From contig JAUWZT010000044.1 in NCBI GenBank assembly GCA_030615145.1, forward strand, positions 1 to 17,008: 17,008 bases of DNA. Direction: 5' to 3'. The DNA is from Promethearchaeota archaeon. Its GTDB lineage: Archaea > Asgardarchaeota > Lokiarchaeia > Sigyniarchaeales > SOKP01. The translations under genes were made by a program, and so were the position numbers. Shown here in pieces: positions 7,335 through 14,224 of this stretch. The notes beneath the pieces are model-generated. The model did not search any database. It was not told where the DNA came from and saw only the letters and a program-made list of their open reading frames with translations. How positions within the stretch are numbered: position 1 is the stretch's first letter; the number at the start of each line of letters is the position of its first letter.

Positions 7335-7427
7335 ATGGGAAAAGAAAAATTAAAAGAACAATTTTTAGAAAAAGTTTCAGATTTTCTTTCTGATTTAACA
7401 GAGATTTTGAAAACTTTACGAATTTAA
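7335..7427 (+). pseudogene. 3' stub of the second GTPase A copy (30 codons)
   Basis: This reads LEKVSDFLSDLTEILKTLRI and stop, the exact C-terminus of GTPase A, nine bases after the stop of GTPase B. An in-frame ATG happens to precede it, but the segment is part of the repeat 7341-7656 and is a recombination remnant rather than a gene. Confidence 0.9.
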
Positions 7428-7656
7428 TTTTAGATTTCCATAAAATCTACATCAAATAGCAGATGTAGGGAATAAACGATTAATCGATATCTAAAAGCTC
7501 TCTAGCTTTATCAATTAGTTTTTCCTTTTTCTTTTGATGTTGTTTAATAAATTTCAAAACCTTTTCGGCGCACTGTGCTTTATGCTCTCCGCACATTAAC
7601 TCACCTTTAACGCATCTTTCAAATTCATCAGCTAAAACCGCATCATCATCTTCAAA
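7341..7656 (+). repeat. Direct repeat, right arm copy 2
   Basis: This is the copy of 5847-6162 that here runs on into complete trpS. It marks the right boundary of the block (6368-7340) in which GTPase B replaced the body of the duplicated GTPase A. Confidence 0.96.
7447..7468. terminator. Hairpin between GTPase B/A-stub and trpS, possible bidirectional terminator
   Basis: This is the second copy of the CTACATC/GATGTAG hairpin, with stem and loop unchanged and TTCC/GGAA flanks. It lies 12 nt beyond the trpS stop codon and could end transcripts from both sides. Confidence 0.45.
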
Positions 7657-8568
7657 GTGGTACATTAACATTTTATAAATCATGCAATTTTTAGGTTCGC
7701 CGCCAAGTTCTTGTTGTTCCTTCTTGTTTTTACGTCCACCCGTAAGAGCTCCTTTAACCTTTTTCTCTATAGATTCTAAAGGTTCGTTAAACGTAAAATA
7801 ACTATTAGGGTTTCTTTTTGCCATTTTTTCTGATCCGTCTATGCCTGCCAATAAATAATGATAAGTAGCCCCTGGTAAGAAAAATGTTTTGTAATATCGT
7901 CTCGTAAGATCTCTAGTAAGTCTTATGTGTGGATCCTGATCGATCCCTACGGGGACTATAACTGGCTGTGGAGCCTCTAAAATCTGAGGAATTATGATAT
8001 CTCCGGTTTGAACTAGCGCTGATAAATAAAGCCCAAATGTCTTCTCTCCGTATATTGCGTTTAACATGTTTTGAGTTACTAATCTACTTACTTTAAAGCA
8101 TACATCTTTAACAATAGGTTCTTTGGATTGCCTCCAAATATATGCTTTATCAGGTGAAGGATCTAAACCAAGTGCTAATATGTCTGCTAGATTATCAACA
8201 GCAATTGGTTCCGCCTCTTTGTAGGTAATTCCATTATCCTCCCAAGATTCAATATCTGCTATACAATAATACGCCTTCCCTCCCATTTTTTGAAATTCAA
8301 TAATTTCTAAGGCAGTAGTTGAGGTTCCTAGATGAAATGGTCCAGATGGTTTTATTCCACTCATTACAGCCCATGGTTGTTTTTTTTCGATTGCATTTAA
8401 TACTAAACCCAAATCGCGATGCCCAAAAATGATTTTTCTCCGAATAAATCTATTTTTAATTAATTTTTGGCGAATTACTTCGTCTATTTCTTCAATTCCA
8501 AACTCTTTTTTTATTCTCTCATAATCCTCATCGTTTGTTGGACCAGAGGAACCCCAGGGATCAAGCAT
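7480..8568 (-). CDS. trpS: Tryptophan--tRNA ligase, archaeal type
   Basis: This class I aminoacyl-tRNA synthetase (362 residues, normal length) charges tRNA-Trp. The archaeal N-terminus MLDPWGSSG is present. SGIKPSGPFHLGTS at 70-83 holds the HIGH-type signature as HLGT, GIDQDPHIRLTRD is at 208-220, and the KMSKS-type loop reads KMAKR at 248-252. The C-terminal anticodon-binding helices end in KARELLDID. The ATG lies about 46 nt from a TATA box at 8610-8619. A duplicate of the last 58 or so codons sits at 5986-6162. The KMAKR loop deviates from the textbook motif, but comparable variants are known among aminoacyl-tRNA synthetases. A specificity other than tryptophan is unlikely given the DPWG and HLGT context. 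Confidence 0.92.
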   Translation of the reverse strand: MLDPWGSSGPTNDEDYERIKKEFGIEEIDEVIRQKLIKNRFIRRKIIFGHRDLGLVLNAIEKKQPWAVMSGIKPSGPFHLGTSTTALEIIEFQKMGGKAYYCIADIESWEDNGITYKEAEPIAVDNLADILALGLDPSPDKAYIWRQSKEPIVKDVCFKVSRLVTQNMLNAIYGEKTFGLYLSALVQTGDIIIPQILEAPQPVIVPVGIDQDPHIRLTRDLTRRYYKTFFLPGATYHYLLAGIDGSEKMAKRNPNSYFTFNEPLESIEKKVKGALTGGRKNKKEQQELGGEPKNCMIYKMLMYHFEDDDAVLADEFERCVKGELMCGEHKAQCAEKVLKFIKQHQKKKEKLIDKARELLDID

Positions 8569-8609
8569 TTTTAATTCTCTTTTTTGCTTTTTTAGGTCTA
8601 TTATTGATA

Positions 8610-8619
8610 ATTATAAAAA
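8610..8619 (-). promoter_or_regulatory. TATA box of trpS
   Basis: On the minus strand this reads TTTTTATAAT, centred about 46 nt before the trpS ATG. It is the best candidate in the trpS-tnpB divergent region (about 296 bp), which otherwise holds only AT-rich sequence and no clear element end. Confidence 0.45.
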
Positions 8620-8831
8620 TAGAAACCAAATAAAAACTTTGATACTTAAAGAACTATTTAAGTGCTCGAATAATATTTCAAACACTTTTTGCAATTTTTA
8701 ACTTCTTTTTGTTAATAGAATATGGATTTAATTAAGTGGATATAACTATATTTTTTACTAAAAATATTAAAAATTGTTATATTTATTTTTTCTTTACCCA
8801 AGGTTTTTTAAAAATAACACGCGTCTTTGCT

Positions 8832-8839
8832 TTTAAATA
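8832..8839 (+). promoter_or_regulatory. TATA-like box of the tnpB-like gene
   Basis: TTTAAATA lies about 26-30 nt upstream of the GTG at 8865. It supports that start over the GTG at 8736, which lies upstream of this promoter. Confidence 0.4.
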
Positions 8840-8864
8840 TTTAACAATAACATTTTATCTTACC

Positions 8865-10142
8865 GTGAAATTAACTTATAGGTTTAGACATCTTAAAAGT
8901 GTTCAGTTAGATTTGCTTTGTATTATTTCTAAAAAGCTCTATAATCAGGCAAATTGGTACATACGACAAGATTTCTTTCATTTGGGAAATTGGCTTCGCT
9001 ATCAAGATTTAAATTTTATTTTGCAACACTCTAATAACTACAAATTATTAAAAGCTCAAACTTCGCAACAGATTCTTAAAATCATCGATAGGAATTGGAA
9101 AAGTTTCTTCAATGCAATAAAAGAATGGAAAAAGGGTCGAGGAAAGTTCAATGGAAGACCGAGACCACCTAAATATAAGAAAGACGGTTATAATCTCTTG
9201 ATCTTTACGAATCAGAATAGTAAAATTACGAACAATAAGATCATTCTTACGATGTCCATGTTTTTTAAGAAAGCATTTCCTGAATTTGAACATCCAATAG
9301 AAATTACAATACCTCGCTATAGAAACAAGAATTTCGAATGTTATCAGCAAATACGCATTTTACCGAGAAAAAAATTCTACGAAATAGAAGTAGTATATAA
9401 AACAAAGGTAGAGAAAGCGGAATTAAACGATGACTCGTACTTATCTATTGATTTTGGATTAAATAATTTAATAACTACGGTAGAAAACAGAAACGAAAAA
9501 CCGATCATCGTTTCAGGAAGAGTTTTAAAGTCTATTAACCGACAATGGAACAAACAGAAAGCAAGGCTTAATTCTATCAAAGACAAACAGAACCTAAAGC
9601 GGACAAATAGGCTCGAAAGTATTACTATTAATCGAAATTCAGTTATTACCGATTATTTACATAAAACAGCTCAATTTCTCATAGGTTATTGCTTAGAAAA
9701 CCAAATAGGACATATTTGTTTAGGTAATTTGAAAAATATAAAACAGAATATCAGAATGGGCAAACGAAATAACCAAAATTTCGTGAATATCCCCATTCAA
9801 AAGCTTAAACAAATGATAACTTATAAAGCTCAACTTGTAGGAATTCAAATTCACGAAGTCAATGAGTCCTATACTTCAAAATGTAGCTCGTTGGATTTAG
9901 AACCGATTCAAAAACGTAAAAATTATGTTGGTAAACGGACAAAACGAGGATTATTTAGAGGTTCGAATTATCTTCTCAATGCAGATGTAAATGGAGCGTT
10001 AAATATCCTCAGAAAAGTAGTCGGAGATGGTTTTATTCAAAATCTATCCGATAGAGGTTGCTGGTTTCAGCCTGTGCGAATAAGGGATGTGTTCCAAACT
10101 TCGCATGAACAATTTTTATTAAAATGTTATACTATTACTTAA
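8865..10142 (+). CDS. tnpB: TnpB-like RNA-guided nuclease (IS200/IS605 OrfB type), atypical RuvC site
   Basis: The frame is open from 8736, but its first 43 residues are a hydrophobic stretch unlike the family. Starting at GTG 8865 gives MKLTYRFRHLK and a normal 425-residue TnpB. The helical N-terminal region contains NGRPRPPKYKK (96-106). RuvC-I is SIDFGLNNL with D196. The RuvC-II position reads ICLGNLKNIKQN, with G287 where a Glu is usual. NESYTSK carries E334, and RuvC-III is LNADVNGALNILRK with D374. The C4 zinc finger is absent: one cysteine remains (C340), and KNYVGKRTKRGLF fills the space. TnpB proteins cut DNA guided by an omega-RNA from the element's right end. No TnpA is nearby. Two inverted repeats overlap the 3' end. 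It may be active with a relocated Glu, or domesticated. Confidence 0.88.
   Translation: MKLTYRFRHLKSVQLDLLCIISKKLYNQANWYIRQDFFHLGNWLRYQDLNFILQHSNNYKLLKAQTSQQILKIIDRNWKSFFNAIKEWKKGRGKFNGRPRPPKYKKDGYNLLIFTNQNSKITNNKIILTMSMFFKKAFPEFEHPIEITIPRYRNKNFECYQQIRILPRKKFYEIEVVYKTKVEKAELNDDSYLSIDFGLNNLITTVENRNEKPIIVSGRVLKSINRQWNKQKARLNSIKDKQNLKRTNRLESITINRNSVITDYLHKTAQFLIGYCLENQIGHICLGNLKNIKQNIRMGKRNNQNFVNIPIQKLKQMITYKAQLVGIQIHEVNESYTSKCSSLDLEPIQKRKNYVGKRTKRGLFRGSNYLLNADVNGALNILRKVVGDGFIQNLSDRGCWFQPVRIRDVFQTSHEQFLLKCYTIT
10075..10105. repeat. Inverted repeat inside the tnpB 3' end
   Basis: TGCGAA (10075-10080) pairs with TTCGCA (10100-10105) across a 19-nt loop. One further G-T pair extends the stem outward. 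It may be part of an omega-RNA scaffold or right-end hairpin, or may be chance within coding sequence. Confidence 0.4.
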
Positions 10143-10148
10143 CATTTT
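10121..10148. repeat. Inverted repeat at the tnpB stop codon
   Basis: AAAATGTTA (10121-10129) and TAACATTTT (10140-10148) form a perfect 9-bp stem around a 10-nt loop, with the stop codon in the right arm. The place fits an IS200/IS605 right-end hairpin or a terminator. The element boundary cannot be fixed without an empty site. Confidence 0.5.
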
Positions 10149-10209
10149 TAACAAAATTGATAACCTAACCGCTAAGTATATTAAATCTACATTTTACTCT
10201 TTTATTGTT

Positions 10210-10608
10210 ATGACCGTGAAAGATTCTAAATCTGAAGACGAATGGAAGCAAATATTAACTAAAGAACAATATCATGTATTAAGGTTAAAAGGAACCGAAC
10301 GACCATTCTCAGGAAAATATTGGAATAATCGCGAAAAAGGCCTTTATTATTGCGCGGGGTGTGGGGTGCCTCTATTTGATTCAAACGCTCAGTTCGAATC
10401 TGGTTGCGGTTGGCCTAGCTTTTCAGTCCCTATAAGCGATAAAGATGTCGATACACAGTCAGATCTCAGTTTAGGCATGAAAAGAGAGGAAGTATTATGC
10501 AATAAATGTGGAGGTCATTTGGGACATGTATTTGACGACGGTCCTAAACCTACAGGCTTAAGATATTGCATTAATTCAATTTCTTTAGATTTTAAACCAG
10601 AAGTGTGA
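10210..10608 (+). CDS. msrB: Peptide-methionine (R)-S-oxide reductase
   Basis: This cytosolic repair enzyme reduces methionine-R-sulfoxide in proteins. Its 132 residues form a single SelR/MsrB domain of normal length. The structural zinc ligands are C48 and C51 (YYCAGCG) and C97 and C100 (CNKCGGHLGHVFDDGP). The catalytic cysteine is C120 in RYCINS. C66 in SGCGWPSF sits where a resolving cysteine is often found. The ATG at 10210 begins MTVKDSKSEDEW, and the first conserved residues follow within 15 codons. It stands alone, 67 bp after the tnpB-like gene and 116 bp before the nuclease/TGT-like operon. The 10609-10724 gap holds only the operon promoter. Typical of aerotolerance or stress functions. 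Confidence 0.95.
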   Translation: MTVKDSKSEDEWKQILTKEQYHVLRLKGTERPFSGKYWNNREKGLYYCAGCGVPLFDSNAQFESGCGWPSFSVPISDKDVDTQSDLSLGMKREEVLCNKCGGHLGHVFDDGPKPTGLRYCINSISLDFKPEV

Positions 10609-10691
10609 GTTTCCAAAATAAATGCCAGATAGTAAACCAACAATTTTTTGATTATAAATAACTAGTAAGAATAGACAATTTAGGAATAGAT

Positions 10692-10702
10692 TTTTATATT
10701 TA
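10692..10702 (+). promoter_or_regulatory. TATA box of the four-gene putative defence operon
   Basis: TTTTATATTTA is centred about 28 nt before the ATG at 10725, giving a leaderless transcript. No other promoter-like sequence is obvious within the operon, whose genes overlap or nearly abut. Confidence 0.5.
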
Positions 10703-10724
10703 TTATGTGAAGTATTAAATAAAA

Positions 10725-11144
10725 ATGAATGAAAAACTACTAAGTTCATACTTTAGAAGTTATTTAAAGGAAAAAAGAATAAATTTCATAGAGCAAGTTC
10801 CATTTAGAAAGAAGAGAATAGATTTTGTAATTTATGATGAGGAAGAAAATATATATACTTTTGAATTAAAAGTATCTGATTGGAAATCTGTTTTTAATCA
10901 AGCTTGTAAGAATCTATTGTTTTCTGATAAATCTTATATTTGCCTTTGGCATACTTTTGAGAATAGAATTGATATGGATTTAGTTAAAAGATATAATATT
11001 GGACTTTTTCTTATTAAGAAAAATAAGGTGTCAGAAATTGTTAGCCCACATAACAATAATAAGTATTTAAAACTTATTTATTATGAATCCTTTAAAAATA
11101 AAGTTCTCAATTCAAAATATAATGAAAATCTATTTGGAAATTGA
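10725..11144 (+). CDS. PD-(D/E)XK nuclease-like protein, first gene of putative defence operon
   Basis: The 139-residue protein has the core of the PD-(D/E)XK fold. An N-terminal helix (LLSSYFRSYLKEK) is followed by RIDFVIYDEEENIYTFELKV with candidate catalytic residues D33, E47 and K49. Next comes a helix with WKSVFNQACKNLLFSDKSYI, in which Q59 and N63 recall the QxxxN-type residues seen in many such nucleases. The motif spacing is ordinary and all catalytic positions are present, so nuclease activity on DNA or RNA is likely. The exact subfamily is not recognised. It overlaps the next gene by 23 bp if that gene starts at 11122, and lies behind a good TATA box. No DNA-binding domain is attached, so specificity may come from its neighbours. 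Confidence 0.7.
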   Translation: MNEKLLSSYFRSYLKEKRINFIEQVPFRKKRIDFVIYDEEENIYTFELKVSDWKSVFNQACKNLLFSDKSYICLWHTFENRIDMDLVKRYNIGLFLIKKNKVSEIVSPHNNNKYLKLIYYESFKNKVLNSKYNENLFGN

Positions 11145-12339
11145 TTCGTTTAGTTCATTGGATTATTATAGAATCTTCAAAACAAAAACTAGGGAAGATA
11201 TAATATCTCAAGCCATAGATGGATTGATTCTAACTGCAAACTTTCTATTTAAGAATGAGATTAACAAGATACAAAAAATTAAGCAGATAGTTTCAAATTT
11301 TAATATCCCAATAATGATTAATCCAAACACAAACAGTTATTATCAGTTCGAAACTAATGCTGGTTTCATAGATAATGATATTAAAGAGAGGTTTCAGAAG
11401 TATTATAACCTTAACTCCTTCATATATTCAACAACCAACGATGAAAAACTGGATAACATTGAACGAATCATAAATTTTCAAAAGGATTTTTTTAAAATTG
11501 AGGAAGCTATAGAGCCTGGAACACTTCTTGATTTCTTAGATGAAGTAGATAGGACTAAAGTAATAAAAATTGATCATCACCTAATTACACCTTTTTTATA
11601 TTCAGGGATTAATTTTTCAAGTAATAATCTTAATGAATACATTAGATTATCTTCTAATTTTCAAAATGAAGACAATCAGTTATTCTTATTTCTGTATTTT
11701 GATGAAACGATGTATTCTAGAATTGAATCGATAATTAACAATTGGAGTGATTATTTTAGCTCTATAATCTTATGGAACAATTCATATAATGAATTCTATA
11801 ACTCCAAAGTTCAATTAACGGAGTTTAAGGATTTCTTAGATAAGATACTTGATTTTAAAGATAAATTGATTTTTTCTTATCCAGGATTATTGGGGCTTCA
11901 TTATCTACGGGAATATTTCTCAGGATTTATAATTAAGAAACAATTATATCCTGGAGATCAAAAAACACCCCCAACCCAAAGTCAAATCTTAACACCTTCT
12001 ACTCAAATAAAATTTGGAAGGAAATCTAGAACTTTTTATAATCCAAATAACCATTGTTTGAATACAAAGTTAGATATAGAAAATCCTGCTACCTTGGAAA
12101 ACCTTAGACATACATACAACTGTGAATGTTTTGTATGTGAGAATAAAATCCTTAATGATAGAAGATTTTTTGATACAAACATAGTGAAACTAATTGATAA
12201 TACAAGAAACAAGTTTTATCATAATTTATTTTGTATTTTAAAAGATATTTTAATTCTACAAACGGGAAACAATATGCAAATTAATCAAATTCTTAGTAAT
12301 ATTGAAAAATATAATAATTGGAGGGAAGTCTTTGTTTGA
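11122..12339 (+). CDS. TIM-barrel-like protein with TGT-type zinc site (tRNA-guanine transglycosylase-like)
   Basis: The most notable feature is a C-terminal CxCxxC-x27-H signature (NCECFVCENK ... FYHNLF), the arrangement of the structural zinc site of tRNA-guanine transglycosylases, where H is typically about 25 residues after the last Cys and followed by Asn. Before it, alternating strands and helices (NIPIMINPN, LFLFLYFDETMY, DYFSSIILWNN, KLIFSYPGLLGLHYLREYF, GFIIKKQ) fit a TIM barrel. The usual catalytic Asp residues of TGT cannot be placed: the DSG.FQ position seems to read INPN. DNA-acting TGT relatives (DpdA) occur in 7-deazapurine modification systems, so a base-exchange or base-recognition role is possible. 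The ATG at 11122 (MKIYLEIDSF) is preferred over 11083 because it gives a clean strand at the N-terminus and a shorter overlap. The family itself is not recognised. Confidence 0.55.
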   Translation: MKIYLEIDSFSSLDYYRIFKTKTREDIISQAIDGLILTANFLFKNEINKIQKIKQIVSNFNIPIMINPNTNSYYQFETNAGFIDNDIKERFQKYYNLNSFIYSTTNDEKLDNIERIINFQKDFFKIEEAIEPGTLLDFLDEVDRTKVIKIDHHLITPFLYSGINFSSNNLNEYIRLSSNFQNEDNQLFLFLYFDETMYSRIESIINNWSDYFSSIILWNNSYNEFYNSKVQLTEFKDFLDKILDFKDKLIFSYPGLLGLHYLREYFSGFIIKKQLYPGDQKTPPTQSQILTPSTQIKFGRKSRTFYNPNNHCLNTKLDIENPATLENLRHTYNCECFVCENKILNDRRFFDTNIVKLIDNTRNKFYHNLFCILKDILILQTGNNMQINQILSNIEKYNNWREVFV

Positions 12340-13195
12340 GATACAAGATAATGAATTAGTCTTATTTTCTATCTTTGATAAAGAAAATAGGCCGATAGGT
12401 AAAACAGAATTAATTAAGTCCATATTCCTCTTTTCAAAACTTCTTAATCTCTCGGATATCTTCAAGTTTTCTGGAGATCTTTTTGGTCCCAATGAAGATG
12501 ATAATTGTATTACAGCTGAAATTGATAGACATGACTATATAATATCAACATATGAAAAAGATACCAATGTTTATTATTTTGATACGATTTTCTTCAATAA
12601 ATATAAGACTAAATTTGCTCAGAAGATAGAATCTAATCCATACTTGAGATTACTAAATAGATTAACCAATTTTATGAAATGCGGAGAATTGTCAATAAAA
12701 ATAGCGTTAATTTATTCCATTTTTCCAGAATACACAAGTGACTCAAGTATTAAAGAAGATTTGAAACCTTTCATTTCTAATAAACCTTTAATGAATAGAT
12801 ACTTAAGAGATCTGCTGCATTTGATCCCTTTAAAGACATTTAAAGAGATCTTTGATTTAATCCTCATTAGATTGGAACCCTTTGTTTTTCTTAATGAAGA
12901 AAATACAGAAAAGCTTATTAAAGCTATGAGAATAATTAATAATTTTGATACCATTGATTTAATTTATCCTCTCCTAAATTCACTAATCCTTAGTGTTACT
13001 GATATCAATTATAAATATCTCTTAGAATATATTTTGTTTCTTTTAAAAAATAATACTAAGGAGATCAGAAACGATATACTTCTTCGTCAGATTCTTTTAA
13101 TATCTATGCTGAAATTAATGTATGAATCAGAGAGAAGCATAGTACATGAATTAATGGCTGAATTTAGAAAAATGTACTTAAAATTCTCTTTGTGA
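12332..13195 (+). CDS. Putative winged-helix (YwgA-like) protein with helical C-terminal domain
   Basis: The start is TTG at 12332, preceded at 12320-12325 by a near-perfect Shine-Dalgarno GGAGGG with 6-7 nt spacing; an upstream in-frame TTG at 12302 lacks this. The start overlaps the end of the preceding gene by 8 bp, so translational coupling is likely. Residues 1-95 follow the pattern of YwgA/SocA-type winged helices: a helix GKTELIKSIFLFSKLL (23-38), FKFSGDLFGPNED (44-56, compare the usual F.Y..YGPYS), a second helix, and a YYFDTIFFNKYK end. Residues 100-287 are all helical, with repeat-like packing (LLRQILLISMLKLMYE). The protein is unlikely to be enzymatic and could serve nucleic-acid or protein recognition. 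This assignment is by pattern only and moderate to weak. Confidence 0.6.
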   Translation: MFEIQDNELVLFSIFDKENRPIGKTELIKSIFLFSKLLNLSDIFKFSGDLFGPNEDDNCITAEIDRHDYIISTYEKDTNVYYFDTIFFNKYKTKFAQKIESNPYLRLLNRLTNFMKCGELSIKIALIYSIFPEYTSDSSIKEDLKPFISNKPLMNRYLRDLLHLIPLKTFKEIFDLILIRLEPFVFLNEENTEKLIKAMRIINNFDTIDLIYPLLNSLILSVTDINYKYLLEYILFLLKNNTKEIRNDILLRQILLISMLKLMYESERSIVHELMAEFRKMYLKFSL

Positions 13196-13205
13196 GTATG
13201 AAAAA

Positions 13206-14030
13206 ATGAATGAATCTAACAGGGGTAAATCAAGGTTAATGCTTGATAATGACATAATCATTAAAAATCTTTACGGAAGCTCAAGTATGAAAGAAAAAAT
13301 CCAAGAAATATTTTCTAATAATGAAAAGACTGTCTTAAAATTAACCTTAGGTGAATTTAAACGGAGTGTAATGAAAGATTTGGTAGTTTTTTACAATGAT
13401 TTAATTGAATTTTTAGGTAATCAAGATATTAATAGCACCTCATCACATTTAGAGCTTCTTATTGATTTTCTTTTAGATTATAAGAAAAATTACGGAGTGA
13501 ATGCTAAAGGAAGATTTGCAAATTATATCATTATAATCTTTGAAAATATCCTAAACCACATTAATAATTCTACCGATACTCCTTTAGAAATAACCTTAGA
13601 TCTTATCAAAAATCAAATCATTGATTATATGGAAATATTCTTTTATAACATTAATGTTATTGGAGATTCTATAAATTGTCCCCATTCTGATTTAGAACCC
13701 GCTAGGGATCAAAACAAGTTTGAGAAATTGAGTTTTTCGTGTAAAGATTGTGAAACTAAAAAAATTAATTTTATTTTAGATATCTTTCAAAAGGAAATTG
13801 AGATTATTCTAAACTCAGCTATTTCTAATCATTTAATTGATATCTTAAAATATATAATGGATCTTGATAATATTAAAAATATCGACGGTAGGAAGCATGT
13901 ATGTTTAAATTTAGTGGATTTATTACTGATTTTGAATTGTCCCAAGGGTTACACCATTTTCACTTCTAATTTTTCTCATTTTAATGAAATTTGTGTCCTA
14001 TTAAATAAGTCTGCTGTTTATCTCCAATAA
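13206..14030 (+). CDS. PIN-like putative nuclease with a CxH/CxxC insertion
   Basis: The 274-residue protein starts 10 bp after the previous gene and ends the operon. Its ends resemble a PIN domain. LMLDNDIIIKNLYGS gives D14 and D16, and TLGEFKRSV gives E50. Near the C-terminus NLVDLLLILN supplies D238, and GYTIFTSNFSHFNEICVLL occupies the usual TTD..F strand with N255 in the Asp position. Between them lies a long helical insert containing CPH at 158-160 and CKDC at 179-182, a possible zinc knuckle. PIN domains are metal-dependent RNases and, less often, DNases. In a defence operon this would be a candidate effector. The long insertion and the Asn make this a divergent member at best, or a PIN-fold relative. 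The call rests on motif pattern only. Confidence 0.55.
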   Translation: MNESNRGKSRLMLDNDIIIKNLYGSSSMKEKIQEIFSNNEKTVLKLTLGEFKRSVMKDLVVFYNDLIEFLGNQDINSTSSHLELLIDFLLDYKKNYGVNAKGRFANYIIIIFENILNHINNSTDTPLEITLDLIKNQIIDYMEIFFYNINVIGDSINCPHSDLEPARDQNKFEKLSFSCKDCETKKINFILDIFQKEIEIILNSAISNHLIDILKYIMDLDNIKNIDGRKHVCLNLVDLLLILNCPKGYTIFTSNFSHFNEICVLLNKSAVYLQ

Positions 14031-14041
14031 TTTTTTTTATT

Positions 14042-14056
14042 TCACATAATATGTGA
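14042..14056. promoter_or_regulatory. Perfect palindrome TCACATAATATGTGA
   Basis: This 15-bp palindrome lies 12 bp after the last operon gene, just behind a T-tract (14031-14039) that could end transcription. Related TCACATA half-sites recur upstream of the Mrr-like gene. It is either a small hairpin or an operator site. Confidence 0.4.
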
Positions 14057-14224
14057 TGTGATTGCTAGCATTTTATCGCTCCTCCTCTACTTCCTTAATG
14101 GAGAAACACCTTACATTAGTAATTAGGGAACACCAAACACCAAACATTGGTCAAATAATAAGGATTTTAATTGTTTTTTGAAATGATTTATAATAATGCA
14201 TGTTATAAATAATGTAAAAATCAA

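Noticed and set aside
8736..8864. N-terminal extension of the tnpB-like frame
   Set aside because: It translates to a Phe/Ile/Tyr-rich stretch unlike TnpB, and a TATA-like box sits between it and the GTG at 8865.
9048..9586. Two minus-strand ORFs inside the tnpB-like gene
   Set aside because: They are antisense to conserved RuvC-containing coding sequence.
9955..9975. GGTTCGAATT resembling a tRNA T-loop
   Set aside because: It lies inside the tnpB coding region, and no acceptor or anticodon arms can be built around it. Similar GTTCGAATC in msrB was rejected for the same reason.
12256..12954. Minus-strand ORFs of 78 and 80 residues in the operon
   Set aside because: They are antisense shadows of the YwgA-like gene, which has a clear Shine-Dalgarno sequence and an operon position.
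14100..14150. Short direct repeat ACACCAAACACCAAAC as a possible CRISPR or att trace
   Set aside because: It is only one adjacent repetition of about 7 bases, with no spacer structure and no second copy elsewhere.
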